DNA of 64,000 nucleotides, taken from the NCBI RefSeq assembly GCF_025685545.1, contig NZ_JAGSYC010000023.1, positions 248,001-312,000 on the forward strand, in the 5' to 3' direction. The stretch is from Granulicella paludicola. Lineage in GTDB: Bacteria; Acidobacteriota; Terriglobia; Terriglobales; Acidobacteriaceae. The notes beneath the pieces were generated by a model. It saw only the letters and a program-made list of their open reading frames with translations. It searched no databases and was not told where the DNA came from. This document shows, piece by piece, positions 37,401 through 45,801 of this stretch. Both the position numbers and the translations under genes were made by a program. Position 1 is the first letter of the stretch; every line of letters starts with the position of its first letter.

Positions 37401-38452
37401 AGGATGGTGGATCCGTCCGCGGAGAACTTCGTCACAAAGGCGTCGTGGCTGCCGGGAGCATTGGGGGTGGAGGACGAGTTGTATGTCTGGAACTCACCGG
37501 TGCTGGAAGGCAGAGCGGTGGAGTAACTGGTGCCGACCGCATACAGCTCATTACTGCTGTTGATTGCAGAGCCCAGGACGTTGTCTTCGCTGTTGCCACC
37601 GGTTCCACCAAAGTAGCTGGCATAGCTGATTATCGGGTCGATGACGAGTTCGCGGGTATGGTCGTAGTTGCCAATCCGGAAGCTCACGTCTCCGTTCGCC
37701 GCAATTCTGTAGTCGCCTTCGACAGGCTCACGTTGGCCGTCTCGCTCCTGGTATAGCACCGGCTTCTGAAAGCTCAGGTCGTCCGGGGATGCCTTCTGCC
37801 GGGTCTGCAACAGGAGGCGGCCGTCTGACGCCAGCACCGGCGATGCGCCCGCAATCGACAGGCGAATCTTGCCTGCATCCGCTCCTGGAGCGACGACGAA
37901 GTCATACTCCAGCTGCTTCTGGTTGCCGTAGTACACCACGTCGATACCCGGATACGCGGCGGTGACGCGCGCCTGCGCATAGGTTGGCACGCCCAGCTTC
38001 CACGTCGAGCGATCGCTACCCGTCAGGTAGTTGACATAGCTTCCCAGGGGCCGTTCCGCCGACATCGGTGCACTCGCATTCGCACCCAGCAGTTGCATCT
38101 GCAGATACCGCTCACCCTTTCCCTGCGAAGGGAGCGACTTGCCTGGCGCAGGCTTCTCCGCCGCTCGATATAACGCAAACGTCGCCCGGTCCGGTGATAG
38201 CAGAAGGTTGTAGCCAGAGCCTCGCGCAAGGAACTTTGCCTGCGGCACGGCCTGCCCCAGGTTCGGCTCAAACTGCATAGGAAGATTCTGATACGCGGCG
38301 CTGACCTTCGCTGCGTTCGGACCGGTCGGGGTGCTCTGAGCCGGCGCGACGCCAGCTATCACGGAGAAAACAGCAGCAGAAAAGACCGACGCGGCCAGCT
38401 TGCTTACGCTGAGCTTCGCATTGGCGGTAGATCGAGATGAGGAAACAGGCAT
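34436..38452 (-). CDS. giant secreted SBBP/Ig-repeat protein
   Basis: I start at the ATG at 38452 because AAAGGAG lies 5 bases upstream (the longer frame to 38554 has none), giving 1338 residues. A signal peptide is followed by a region with LPMQFEPNLGQAVPQAKFLA, the N-terminal domain that usually precedes SBBP propeller repeats. Residues about 290-880 hold SBBP blades with phrases such as ILWSTFIGGTFDDF and VYSTLIGGTG. About 890-1210 are repeated bacterial Ig-like domains (TATVTSGATGTVTFYSG, TLGTGAIGTNGTATL). The C-terminus has a hydrophobic stretch with GLLGLARRRK and AGLGAITGCSSG, then one more Ig-like segment. The role is likely surface adhesion or matrix building; the tail is discussed as a finding. 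Confidence 0.93.
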   Translation of the reverse strand: MPVSSSRSTANAKLSVSKLAASVFSAAVFSVIAGVAPAQSTPTGPNAAKVSAAYQNLPMQFEPNLGQAVPQAKFLARGSGYNLLLSPDRATFALYRAAEKPAPGKSLPSQGKGERYLQMQLLGANASAPMSAERPLGSYVNYLTGSDRSTWKLGVPTYAQARVTAAYPGIDVVYYGNQKQLEYDFVVAPGADAGKIRLSIAGASPVLASDGRLLLQTRQKASPDDLSFQKPVLYQERDGQREPVEGDYRIAANGDVSFRIGNYDHTRELVIDPIISYASYFGGTGGNSEDNVLGSAINSSNELYAVGTSYSTALPSSTGEFQTYNSSSTPNAPGSHDAFVTKFSADGSTILWSTFIGGTFDDFATAVAVATGDQPVVVGYTNSCGDVIGNFTPREFPVPATGAQSLCNPVGGSVNNVPTEISSSSNYDAYMIRLSSDGKSIVAGTFLGGSQYDQANAVAIGANGNVYVTGVTYSTQYAVSNQSHNQDIPAWPTDSTGAADVGAANFPTTNTAFYTNTTESMLYATNNPGYSVARGGPQDEQGFLTVLTPAGGIVYSTLIGGTGIGGCGNGDCNTNSLSVAVDANGIAYIGGNTSSAHWPVSAGALVSTCANAGATSSQCPMTGWVAAFDPTKSGPASLLFTTYMNGQSAGTSGSGTTLYPASDVFGMATDTTGNVVLTGDTNAIDYPTTSGTLQPSCFKFNDGNGNTGVCEFGAFLTKLSSTGSLVWSTYLGATAQDISPGQGRGVALDANNNVFLLASTNSSNYPVKNSIAQPGGNDAYIAELSPTASSLLLGTYLGSGGGITVNNNALALDSNLNAYFSGSQAPNPYGGTYLPVTANAAQKTLGGNADGFVAKMITQQQPSATALTVSPSGNATPTQTVQLTATVTTSSTITGAVLPTGTVTFLNGSTTIGTGTLNANGVATYSGLLSGGSYSLTAQYGGDTGFNGSTSTSSALTVSSANTTSTALTVSPASSAYGAGSTLTATVTAGSTAATSGTVSFAAGSVSLGSAVVNAQGVATLVVKPVVGSYSVVASYAGTYNATSNPTGYAASVSAGVPLTVTKAASSTSLATSAASVGTGASVMLTATVTSGATGTVTFYSGSTTLGTGAIGTNGTATLTTSFATANTYSLTATYGGDSNYLGSTSTSVAEAVVVPSFSVTASQANLTIARGATGATTLTFTPVGGYSGAITLACGTLPSKATCTFSPSTVTLAGAVVTDTLTIGTGTVTTSLLTAPQRSGGSGTYSAQILWLPASMLGLLGLARRRKLQIALPKMLLAGIFVLSLGAGLGAITGCSSGSSSTSNYTNATPVGSYSVPVTITGPSGSSQTVALTVVVQ

Positions 38453-38485
38453 AAGGCTCCTTTGAACGACGAATCCACGCGAGTT

Positions 38486-38502
38486 ATGGGCTCTTACCCC
38501 AT
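38486..38502 (-). promoter_or_regulatory. hairpin in leader of the SBBP gene
   Basis: Minus strand: ATGGG and CCCAT around a GTAAGAG loop, in the leader of the SBBP gene. A second imperfect pairing (GCGTGAGG with CCTACGC) lies just upstream. This may be a structured 5' leader. No riboswitch class is recognised. Confidence 0.3.
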
Positions 38503-38565
38503 ACTGCGTAGGCTGTCGGAGAAACCCCTCACGCCTGCAAACTTTTTTACTCACCTCTTTTATCG

Positions 38566-39753
38566 CTATCGGTGAACCCGAGTCTCGACGGACATGCCCG
38601 GCAGCAGCGAACGGCCTCCGACGCTCGTCGTCTCCAACCGGATGCGCACTGGGATACGCTGCACGACCTTCACATAGTTGCCCGTCGCATTGTCCGGCGC
38701 GATCAGCGCGTACTTCGATCCCGTAGCCCCCCCAATGCTCTCAACACGTCCTTGCAGGTCGCTGCCGAAGGTGTCGATATGTACCGTGACCGCAGCCCCC
38801 GGCTCTACATGGCGCAGCTGCGTCTCCTTGTAGTTCGCCGTCACCCAGAGGTCGTCGGTAGGTACGATGTTCAGCAGGAGCTGTCCAGGTGCAATACGCT
38901 GGCCCGTCTCGAGGCTGCGCCGACCGATGATGCCGCTCACAGGAGCCACGATATCCGCATAGCTGAGGTTCAACTGCGCATCCCGAAGCACAGCCTTGGA
39001 CTTCTTCAGCTCACCGAAGACACGATCCACGCTGCTCTGCGCAGTAGCCACCTGGTCAGGTGCAGTCGCTGCAGCAGCTATATCCTGCCTGCGCTCGGCG
39101 ATGTGCTGCTCGGCAACCTGCACCTTCTGCTCGGCAGACAGCAGATTCGCCTCCGCAGCCGAGAGCTGCGCCACCGCAACGTTCGCCTCTGTCATCCGCG
39201 AGTCATACTCGGAACGCGAGATCTCATGCGAGTTCACCAGCTGCTCATAACGCGCACGGTCAGCCTCCGCGCGACGCGAACTCGCCTCGGCCTGCTTCAC
39301 CTGCGCGGCCGAGGCCTGCACACCCGCCTTCGCGCTCGCCAGTTCAGCTTCGGCTTCCACCGAAGCCGCGCGTGCGGAGGTCAATTTGCTTGCGCTTGTA
39401 GTCTGTGTAATCGGCACCGCCAGCTGCGCCGCCTGCAACTGCGCCTGCTGCGCCTGCACATCGCCTTCGAGTCTGTCCACCGCGGGCTGAAAGTCGTTCG
39501 TATCCAACCGCGCCAGCACAGTGCCCGCCTTCACGAACTTGGTGTCATCGATGTCCGGGTTCACCCACACCACGGTGCCCCCCACACGAGCGTTGATAGG
39601 ATGCACATGCCCGTCCACCTGGGCATCGTCAGTCGTGATCGAACCGAACGAACGGCTCAGCAGCACATAGCCGCCAACTAATAAAACGATAAGAGCGGCG
39701 ATAGCGAGCACCGCGGCCGCGCGCGTATGAGATTTCATTTGAGTGTCGGACAT
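38566..39753 (-). CDS. HlyD/EmrA-type membrane fusion protein
   Basis: The 395-residue protein has an N-terminal membrane helix (AVLAIAALIVLLVGGYVLLS), a barrel-sandwich hybrid region beginning with QVDGHVHPINARVGGTV, a long alpha-helical coiled coil (about 90-240; repeated AEA/KQAEASSRRAEADRA-like heptads), and a C-terminal beta-barrel ending with LLPGMSVETRVH. It links an inner-membrane exporter with an outer-membrane channel. It lies 2 bases downstream of the TolC-like gene and is the third gene of the efflux operon. Function as a drug or toxic-lipid export adaptor is inferred from its partners. Confidence 0.95.
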   Translation of the reverse strand: MSDTQMKSHTRAAAVLAIAALIVLLVGGYVLLSRSFGSITTDDAQVDGHVHPINARVGGTVVWVNPDIDDTKFVKAGTVLARLDTNDFQPAVDRLEGDVQAQQAQLQAAQLAVPITQTTSASKLTSARAASVEAEAELASAKAGVQASAAQVKQAEASSRRAEADRARYEQLVNSHEISRSEYDSRMTEANVAVAQLSAAEANLLSAEQKVQVAEQHIAERRQDIAAAATAPDQVATAQSSVDRVFGELKKSKAVLRDAQLNLSYADIVAPVSGIIGRRSLETGQRIAPGQLLLNIVPTDDLWVTANYKETQLRHVEPGAAVTVHIDTFGSDLQGRVESIGGATGSKYALIAPDNATGNYVKVVQRIPVRIRLETTSVGGRSLLPGMSVETRVHR

Positions 39754-39755
39754 GG

Positions 39756-41240
39756 CTATCGAACTCCGAGATAGGTTTTGTAATCGCGCTCGGCTGTGCC
39801 AAGCGATCGCACAAGCATGAGCTTGGCAAGATTGTGGCCGTAAACACTGGCGATATCGTTGTCTGCTGCGGCAGCTACGGCCTGCTGCGCCTGGATTAAC
39901 TCGAGACTGTTGGAGACGCCTGCATCGAAGCGGTCCCTCGCCTGCCGCAGGCCCTCCTGCGCCAGAGATGAATTTGTGCGCGCCACCTCGACGCTCTTGT
40001 CCGCCGCGCGCAGGTCCAGCAGCGCCGAGCGTACGTCATATTTCGTCCGTTGTTGAAGGTCTTCGAACTCTGCCTGTCGGCGATGCAACGTCGCGTCGGC
40101 CGACTGCACATCGGCCTGAATGCGACGCCCCGTAAAAATGGGAACGCTCAACTTTCCCTCCACTTCATACGTACCGTAGGCATGACCGAAGTTCACCCCG
40201 ACCTCGCCGCCGTTGGCTTGAATATCCACAGTCGGCAGTTTCTGCGCGCTCTCCGCCTTCACATGCTGGCGAGCGAACTCCACTCGCGCTGCGGCCGCCT
40301 TCAGGTCCTGCCTGGAGACCACAGCCTGCTGCACCAGTGAGTCCACATCCTGCGTTGGTGCCTCCTCAAATCCGAGGTCCGTCGTCAGCGTGAACTCCTG
40401 TTCCACCGGCAAGCCGATGATGCGGGTCAATCCAAGCTTGTCCTTCTCCAGCCGTACCTGCGCCAGAGAGAGACGCTGCTCCGCGTTCTCACGCGCCACC
40501 GTCGCTCGAATCGCGTCAATCTCCGGAGATACCTCACGCTTCACCCGATCTTGCAGCAACGCTTCCAGCGCCTGCGCCGAAGCCTGCTCCGCCTCCGCTG
40601 CCTTTACGCGTGACTGGCTCGCCAGTACCTGCAAATAAGCGCTCGTCGCTGCCAGCACCACAATGTTCTTCGCATCTGCAAGCGACGCCTCGCTCACCGC
40701 CTCCTCTGAACTCGCCGCCTTCACCTGATGCCACGCGGCTACGTCCACCACGTTCTGCCGATACGACACCGAGGCCAGTTGATAGTTGTAATTCGGAATG
40801 ATGTTCGGCAGGTCCAGCTTCTGCCCGCCGATGGTGTTGACGGGAAAGTTCCGAAAGTCTTCCGTCAGTTGCGCGGACAGCTGCGGCAACAACGTAGACA
40901 GCGCTCGCATGCGCGCAGCCCGCGACTGCGCATGGTCCTGCTCACTATCGATCAGGCCGAGGTTGGCACGCAGACCTCGGCTCACCACGTCCGCCAGCGA
41001 AAGATCCAGGTTCCCCGGGACCAGCGGGCTCGAAGGTACGCTGCCCAGGTAAGGATTCTGCGCCTGAACGGCCAGCGCACTGGGGTTCGTCGTGTTGGTG
41101 CCAGGATCGAACGGACGCGGCGTGGCAATACTGTTCGAAAGCGGACTGAAGCTGCTGGAGCTTTGACCGAATGCTGGTAGCGTCAGCATCAACCCCGCAA
41201 CGGCGACTGCGACTTCGTAGATGTGTTTAGAAGATTTCAT
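39756..41240 (-). CDS. TolC-family outer-membrane efflux protein
   Basis: The 494-residue product has a signal peptide (VAVAVAGLMLTLPAFGQ) and two OEP repeats of long helices and strands, with family-type segments such as ASVSYRQNVVDVAAWH and KLGLTRIIGLPVEQEFTLT. TolC-type proteins form trimeric channels through the outer membrane. The start overlaps the MFS stop by 4 bases (ATGA) and the HlyD gene follows within 2 bases, so the three are one operon. Confidence 0.95.
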   Translation of the reverse strand: MKSSKHIYEVAVAVAGLMLTLPAFGQSSSSFSPLSNSIATPRPFDPGTNTTNPSALAVQAQNPYLGSVPSSPLVPGNLDLSLADVVSRGLRANLGLIDSEQDHAQSRAARMRALSTLLPQLSAQLTEDFRNFPVNTIGGQKLDLPNIIPNYNYQLASVSYRQNVVDVAAWHQVKAASSEEAVSEASLADAKNIVVLAATSAYLQVLASQSRVKAAEAEQASAQALEALLQDRVKREVSPEIDAIRATVARENAEQRLSLAQVRLEKDKLGLTRIIGLPVEQEFTLTTDLGFEEAPTQDVDSLVQQAVVSRQDLKAAAARVEFARQHVKAESAQKLPTVDIQANGGEVGVNFGHAYGTYEVEGKLSVPIFTGRRIQADVQSADATLHRRQAEFEDLQQRTKYDVRSALLDLRAADKSVEVARTNSSLAQEGLRQARDRFDAGVSNSLELIQAQQAVAAAADNDIASVYGHNLAKLMLVRSLGTAERDYKTYLGVR

Positions 41241-42838
41241 ACGTTGGACTCGATGGGAGACAGCGTCATCTGCGGACGTGTCTCAGTTGACGCGCTCTCT
41301 GCTGGCACAACGGCCATCGGAGCGCTCGGAAGAAGTGGGAGAAACAGGAGCATCACCGCCGCTACAGCGGCCATGACGTAGAAGACATCGGCGAAAGTAA
41401 GCACCAGGCTCTGCTTGCTGACGAGTGCTGCGACGCGTCCAGCATTGCTCGAATCGATCGTGACACCGAGCGTAGAGAGATTGCGGCTGAACAATGACTC
41501 GATCAGGCGCGAGGAATGCAGCGTGGCGCGACGGTCAATAAGTGCCACCACAAACGTCACGCCCAGGGAGGCCCCGAGTTGACGAGCGCCATAGTAGATC
41601 GCGCGCGCACTGGAGGCTTGCGCATCCTCCATCCGGATGAACGCAGCCAACGCCAGCGTCGGGACCGATATGCCTACGAACATCCCGTTCAGCAGCAGTG
41701 GCAGCCATAGCTGCCTGTCCGGCGTATCCCCTGTAATGATGTAGCCGAGCCATCCCATCGAGAGCATCTGCACAAACAGGGCAAACGCCATTACCGTCTT
41801 GCCGCCGAGTCGCCCGATCAGCCGCGCCATATGCGGCACGACCGCCAGCATCGCAATTCCGCTGATACCGCTGATCGACATCAATACACCCGTCTGGAGA
41901 GCCGAGTGCGACTCCACACGCCGCAGATACTGCGGCAACACATACAGGCTTCCCGCCAGTTGCATTCCGAGCACCGTTCCCAGCACCGTCGCCGCCATCA
42001 GTCCTCGGTCGTGCAGAAAACGTAAATTCAGCAGCGGCTTCCGATTCGCCGGCACCAGCTGCCACGCTGGAAAGAGAAGATTGCAGGCGATACCCACCAC
42101 CGCAAGCACAACAATCCGATTTGAACCGAACCAGTCGTCGATCTCACCACGACTCAGCACAGCCTGAAACGCAGCCACACCCGTGAGCAGCAGACCGATT
42201 CCCAAAAGATCCGGCTTATGCTCTTCTACATCCTCGCTCCAGTGTTTCGCTGCATAACGATCGAAGACTGCCCCGGCGATCAACATGCCTGGGACCGCCC
42301 CGACAAACAGAAGCCGCCAGCTCACGAAATCAGCAAGCCAGCCCGCCGCAATCGGCGCGGCAAAGCGTCCCAGGATAAAGAAGCCGACCGCATAGATCCT
42401 GAGTCCAAGGGCACGCTCGCTTCTTGGATACTGATGGGTGATAAACACCAGCGTACGCGCCAGAAACACGCCGCCCGCAAACCCCTGAATCACACGAAAG
42501 ACCAGAAACGGCCCCAGTGTCGTGCTGCCCGCACAACCCAGTGAGGCGATGGCATACAGCAGACATGCGAAGCTCAGCAGGCGACGGTTGCCCAGCAGGC
42601 TTGCCATACGGTGCGTCAGCGCCACCGATGTCGCAAATCCAGTGCTGTACAACGTCACCGCCCAGCTCGCCTCGTCCGCCGAAGAGCCAAGCGCGCCCGT
42701 GATGTCGGTCAAAATTACACTCAGGCCATTGCCAGTCCACTGCTCCATACCCGTCGCGAGTGTGAACGCAAACAACGTCGCAGCTCCAGCTATCTTCGAC
42801 TGGTGACGCGGTTTCGACAGTGTCGCAAGGATGTTCAC
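41237..42838 (-). CDS. EmrB-type MFS drug efflux transporter (DHA2)
   Basis: The 533-residue protein has about 14 hydrophobic helices, the number typical of DHA2 MFS transporters. The start (LATLSKPRHQSKIAG) is followed by the first helix and a helix-1 loop phrase GALGSSADEASWAVTLYSTG that is diagnostic for EmrB-type members. GFAGGVFLARTLVFI and PRSERALGLRI correspond to the MFS motif region. It is the first gene of the efflux operon, and a LysR gene stands divergent 155 bases away. It likely exports hydrophobic drugs or toxic metabolites together with the following TolC and HlyD partners. Confidence 0.95.
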   Translation of the reverse strand: MNILATLSKPRHQSKIAGAATLFAFTLATGMEQWTGNGLSVILTDITGALGSSADEASWAVTLYSTGFATSVALTHRMASLLGNRRLLSFACLLYAIASLGCAGSTTLGPFLVFRVIQGFAGGVFLARTLVFITHQYPRSERALGLRIYAVGFFILGRFAAPIAAGWLADFVSWRLLFVGAVPGMLIAGAVFDRYAAKHWSEDVEEHKPDLLGIGLLLTGVAAFQAVLSRGEIDDWFGSNRIVVLAVVGIACNLLFPAWQLVPANRKPLLNLRFLHDRGLMAATVLGTVLGMQLAGSLYVLPQYLRRVESHSALQTGVLMSISGISGIAMLAVVPHMARLIGRLGGKTVMAFALFVQMLSMGWLGYIITGDTPDRQLWLPLLLNGMFVGISVPTLALAAFIRMEDAQASSARAIYYGARQLGASLGVTFVVALIDRRATLHSSRLIESLFSRNLSTLGVTIDSSNAGRVAALVSKQSLVLTFADVFYVMAAVAAVMLLFLPLLPSAPMAVVPAESASTETRPQMTLSPIESNV

Positions 42839-42863
42839 ATCCCTTTAGACCATTGTTCTACTC

Positions 42864-42885
42864 ATTGGATCCAATACTATTTGGA
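42864..42885. promoter_or_regulatory. candidate LysR operator between efflux operon and lysR
   Basis: ATTGGATCCAAT is a perfect 12-base palindrome and overlaps TCCAA-N6-TTGGA, an inverted repeat that fits the T-N11-A pattern of LysR boxes. It lies 26-47 bases upstream of the MFS start. A second inverted pair (ATCATCA/TGATG, about 42893-42911) lies next to it. The gap between the divergent genes is otherwise AT-rich. Confidence 0.5.
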
Positions 42886-42992
42886 GTTACTTATCATCAA
42901 TAAAAATGATGTTATGAGGATTTTTACACTTAATCCGTAATCTTATGTGAAGCTTCAAGCCAAAATACGCTGTTTTTGATTATGCTTGAACC

Positions 42993-43862
42993 ATGATCGA
43001 AAACCGCCATCTGCGGTATTTTCTGGAAGTCGCAAAGACCCTCCACATTACCCGCGCCGCTGAAAACCTTCACATCGCCCAACCCGCGCTCACGCAGAAC
43101 ATCCAGCACCTGGAGCAGGAGCTCGGTGTACAGCTCTTGGAGCGTCAGGGGCGCCGCATCGCGCTCACCGAAGCAGGCAACGTCTTCGTGGAAGAAGCCG
43201 AGAGGAGCCTGAACGTCTTTGAAGGAGCCCAACTCGCCGCCAAACGCGCCGCGCGTGGCGAGGCAGGCGAGATCGTCATCGGCTTCCAGAGCACCGCGGG
43301 CCTTTCCGTCGTGCCAAGGATGCTGCGTCAACTCGGACAGCGTTACCCCGAAATCAAGGTACTTCTAAATGAGATGGGCTGCACCGCACAACGCAACGCC
43401 CTGCGGAAAGGCGAGATCGATGTGGCCATTCTGTATACACTGCCAGACCGCGAATTCGTGCATCACGAACTCGTGCCGGAGTCTCTGGTGATGGTCCTTC
43501 CGGAAGACCATCCGCTCGCCAGCCGCGAGTCGATCGCCCTGAAGGAGATCTCGGACGAGATCATCATCCTCCCTGCGATTGAAGTCGCCGAAGTCCTCTA
43601 CCGTTCCGTACTGGCTGAATGTGCCGAGGCAGGCTTTCAGCCACGACGCATTCAGGAGGTATCAAACGCACAAACGGCACTCGGTCTGGTCTCCGCTGGC
43701 TTTGGAATCTCGATTCTTCCGGCTGCGGTCCGCTACATCTTGCGCGAAGGCGTTGTCATTCGCCCCATTCGCAACAGCCGTCTTCAGGCGCAGCTCACGC
43801 TGATGTGGTCGCCACGCAATCCTTCTCCGATCATCCCGAAGCTGCAGGATTGCCTCGGCTAA
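42993..43862 (+). CDS. LysR-family transcriptional regulator
   Basis: The 289-residue protein begins with a standard LysR winged helix: HLRYFLEVAKTLHITRAAEN and HIAQPALTQNIQHLEQELGV. The effector domain occupies about 90-285 and includes GFGISILPAAVRYI. It is divergent from the EmrB-TolC-EmrA operon and probably responds to an exported or toxic substrate, as is common for such arrangements. Its ATG lies 155 bases from the efflux start, with palindromes in between. Confidence 0.95.
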   Translation: MIENRHLRYFLEVAKTLHITRAAENLHIAQPALTQNIQHLEQELGVQLLERQGRRIALTEAGNVFVEEAERSLNVFEGAQLAAKRAARGEAGEIVIGFQSTAGLSVVPRMLRQLGQRYPEIKVLLNEMGCTAQRNALRKGEIDVAILYTLPDREFVHHELVPESLVMVLPEDHPLASRESIALKEISDEIIILPAIEVAEVLYRSVLAECAEAGFQPRRIQEVSNAQTALGLVSAGFGISILPAAVRYILREGVVIRPIRNSRLQAQLTLMWSPRNPSPIIPKLQDCLG

Positions 43863-43986
43863 CGTACAACCACTACGGCTACTTCGAGCTCGTCTGCAAG
43901 TTCCGGAAGAAGTTGTAACCGCGAGTCACTCCTCCGCACCAGACAACGATAGCCTTCCTTCAAAGAGGCCATCGCCATTGATGCCG

Positions 43987-45801
43987 TCACCTCGCGCCGT
44001 TGCGAACGATGTGCGGAGTAATCGTGATCAGCAGCTCATTGCGAGTCCCATCGGTATTTCGGTTGGTACTCTGAAATCCCGGGATGTCATTCAGATCAGG
44101 CACGCCATCCAATAGCTTGGTCTCATTCGAACTGACCAGCGTCGCCAGCATCGAGGTCTCCCCCGCAGCAACCGTCACCGTAGACGTGAGAGCCCGATTA
44201 CTTAGGATCGGAATGCCGTCTACACCCGTCCCGGCAAGGCTCTCCAGTTTAAACTCCATGGCCATCCGCACACGGCCTTCGCTCAACACCCGTGGCGTTA
44301 TCTTCAGCGTGATCCCGATATCTTCAAACTGAATCTGCGGCACCGTCGTCGTGCTGCTCGTGCCGCCTGCCGCTGCGATGGCCGCGCTGCTCACGCCGGC
44401 AGCGGCCAGCTCTGCCGCCAGCGCGCTACTGGTGGAAGCCGTCGTCAGCGCCGTAAGAATGGGATAGCGCGAACCCACACGGAACGTCGCCTCCTCCACA
44501 TCGCTCGTGCGCAGCTGCAACGCCTCCAGCGTGCGAACATCCGTGGAACTCAGCAGCAGGTTCACCGTCGCTGACCCCACCGAGACTCCACCCAGCGGAA
44601 CCCCACCATACGTTCCAATCGTGCCCAGCATTCCCGTGAACACGCTGCTGCCGGAGACACCCGCAGCCACCAGATACGCCACCTCCTCCAACTCATTCGT
44701 ATAGGTGCTGCCGGTCAGCTTCAACGTTCCGGCAGAGATGGCCTCATTCAACAGTGTCTGGTTCGCCGTGATCAGACTCTGCGCAGTCGAAGCGACATCG
44801 ACAGCGCTCGCCGTCGTCGGCGGAGCAAAACCAATGTCCCGTGCCTTCATCGTATCGATCTCATACACCGTAAGGTCCAGCAGCACATCACTGCGATCAT
44901 TGATCAGATCGGCATAGGTCTGGTCGAAGAGCCGCACCGCTTTCTCTCTCCCGCGTATCACCAGCGAACCTGTATTCGAAGAAACGGACACCTGGTTCAG
45001 TTCAAACAGACTGCGCCCCAGCTCTGCGATCTCTCTCAACTCATCCGGCGTGGCACCAGGCACCGTGACGGTCTCCTCCACTAACGGCATCAGGCTCTCA
45101 CGAAGCTCCTTCGTATCTTTCGCAATCAGCACACTCCTCTCTTGCACCGGCACCGCGAAGGTACCCATCAGCTTATCCAGCACACGCGTCGCCCGAACAA
45201 AGTCGACGTTGTCCACATCAAAGCTCTGCTCCGCGCCCGAACCCACGGACGGATCGAAGTCCACCTTGATACCAAAGCCGCCATAGACCGCACTCGCTAG
45301 AGACCGCGCATCGCCACGCAGACGGAAGCTCTGCAACCCCGCTATCGGCTGCAGCGACAGTGGCCCTTCCAGGCTCGGCGCCACATGCAGTGGCCTCTGC
45401 TGATCGAAGTGCTGCGCCACCATCGGATTCGCCGGGTCCAGCGCCCGTGCCTGCTCCAGCAACGCTGCCGCCCCCGCACCATCACCACTCCCCTTCGCCA
45501 CTGCAGCACCAGCTATCAACCTGCGAATCCGCGTCTCACGCGCCAGCAGCAACGCTTCCTTGTACTCAACGTGCCCCGGATCAAGCCGATACGCTCGCTC
45601 GAAACGCCTTTGCGACGCCTCAAACTTCTTCTCCGAAAACAACCTCGTCCCATCGAGGTAGATGTCCTCTGCCTTCCGACTCGTTCGCGAAGAGACCGGC
45701 ACAGCAACACTACTCTGAACCTGCGCACGAAGCATAAGGCACCCACACCCAGCCCACATGCAACCCGCAACGAGCATCCCGCCAAACCTACGGCTGAACA
45801 C
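43987..45801 (-). CDS. secretin-family outer-membrane protein, TPR type
   Basis: The 604-residue product has a signal peptide (GCLMLRAQ), a TPR-like part (about 40-130, EASQRRFERAYRLDPGHVEY), an N0/N1-like beta region (about 155-270), and the C-terminal secretin domain with QIQFEDIGITLKITPRV and the end LLITITPHIVR. Secretins form gated pores for type II secretion or type IV pili. It has no N-terminal pilotin signature. Its start lies 14 bases inside the preceding gene, another secretin, and no ATPase, pseudopilin or inner-membrane assembly gene is adjacent. Confidence 0.92.
   Translation of the reverse strand: MFSRRFGGMLVAGCMWAGCGCLMLRAQVQSSVAVPVSSRTSRKAEDIYLDGTRLFSEKKFEASQRRFERAYRLDPGHVEYKEALLLARETRIRRLIAGAAVAKGSGDGAGAAALLEQARALDPANPMVAQHFDQQRPLHVAPSLEGPLSLQPIAGLQSFRLRGDARSLASAVYGGFGIKVDFDPSVGSGAEQSFDVDNVDFVRATRVLDKLMGTFAVPVQERSVLIAKDTKELRESLMPLVEETVTVPGATPDELREIAELGRSLFELNQVSVSSNTGSLVIRGREKAVRLFDQTYADLINDRSDVLLDLTVYEIDTMKARDIGFAPPTTASAVDVASTAQSLITANQTLLNEAISAGTLKLTGSTYTNELEEVAYLVAAGVSGSSVFTGMLGTIGTYGGVPLGGVSVGSATVNLLLSSTDVRTLEALQLRTSDVEEATFRVGSRYPILTALTTASTSSALAAELAAAGVSSAAIAAAGGTSSTTTVPQIQFEDIGITLKITPRVLSEGRVRMAMEFKLESLAGTGVDGIPILSNRALTSTVTVAAGETSMLATLVSSNETKLLDGVPDLNDIPGFQSTNRNTDGTRNELLITITPHIVRNGAR

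Noticed and set aside
38486-38502. RNase P or riboswitch-like element because of a GGTAAGAGC-like loop
   Set aside because: The matching part is a single short hairpin with none of the other conserved parts; kept only as a weak leader structure.
38572-39681. 369-codon plus-strand frame opposite the HlyD gene
   Set aside because: Arg/Leu/His-rich antisense of the coiled-coil region; no start signal.
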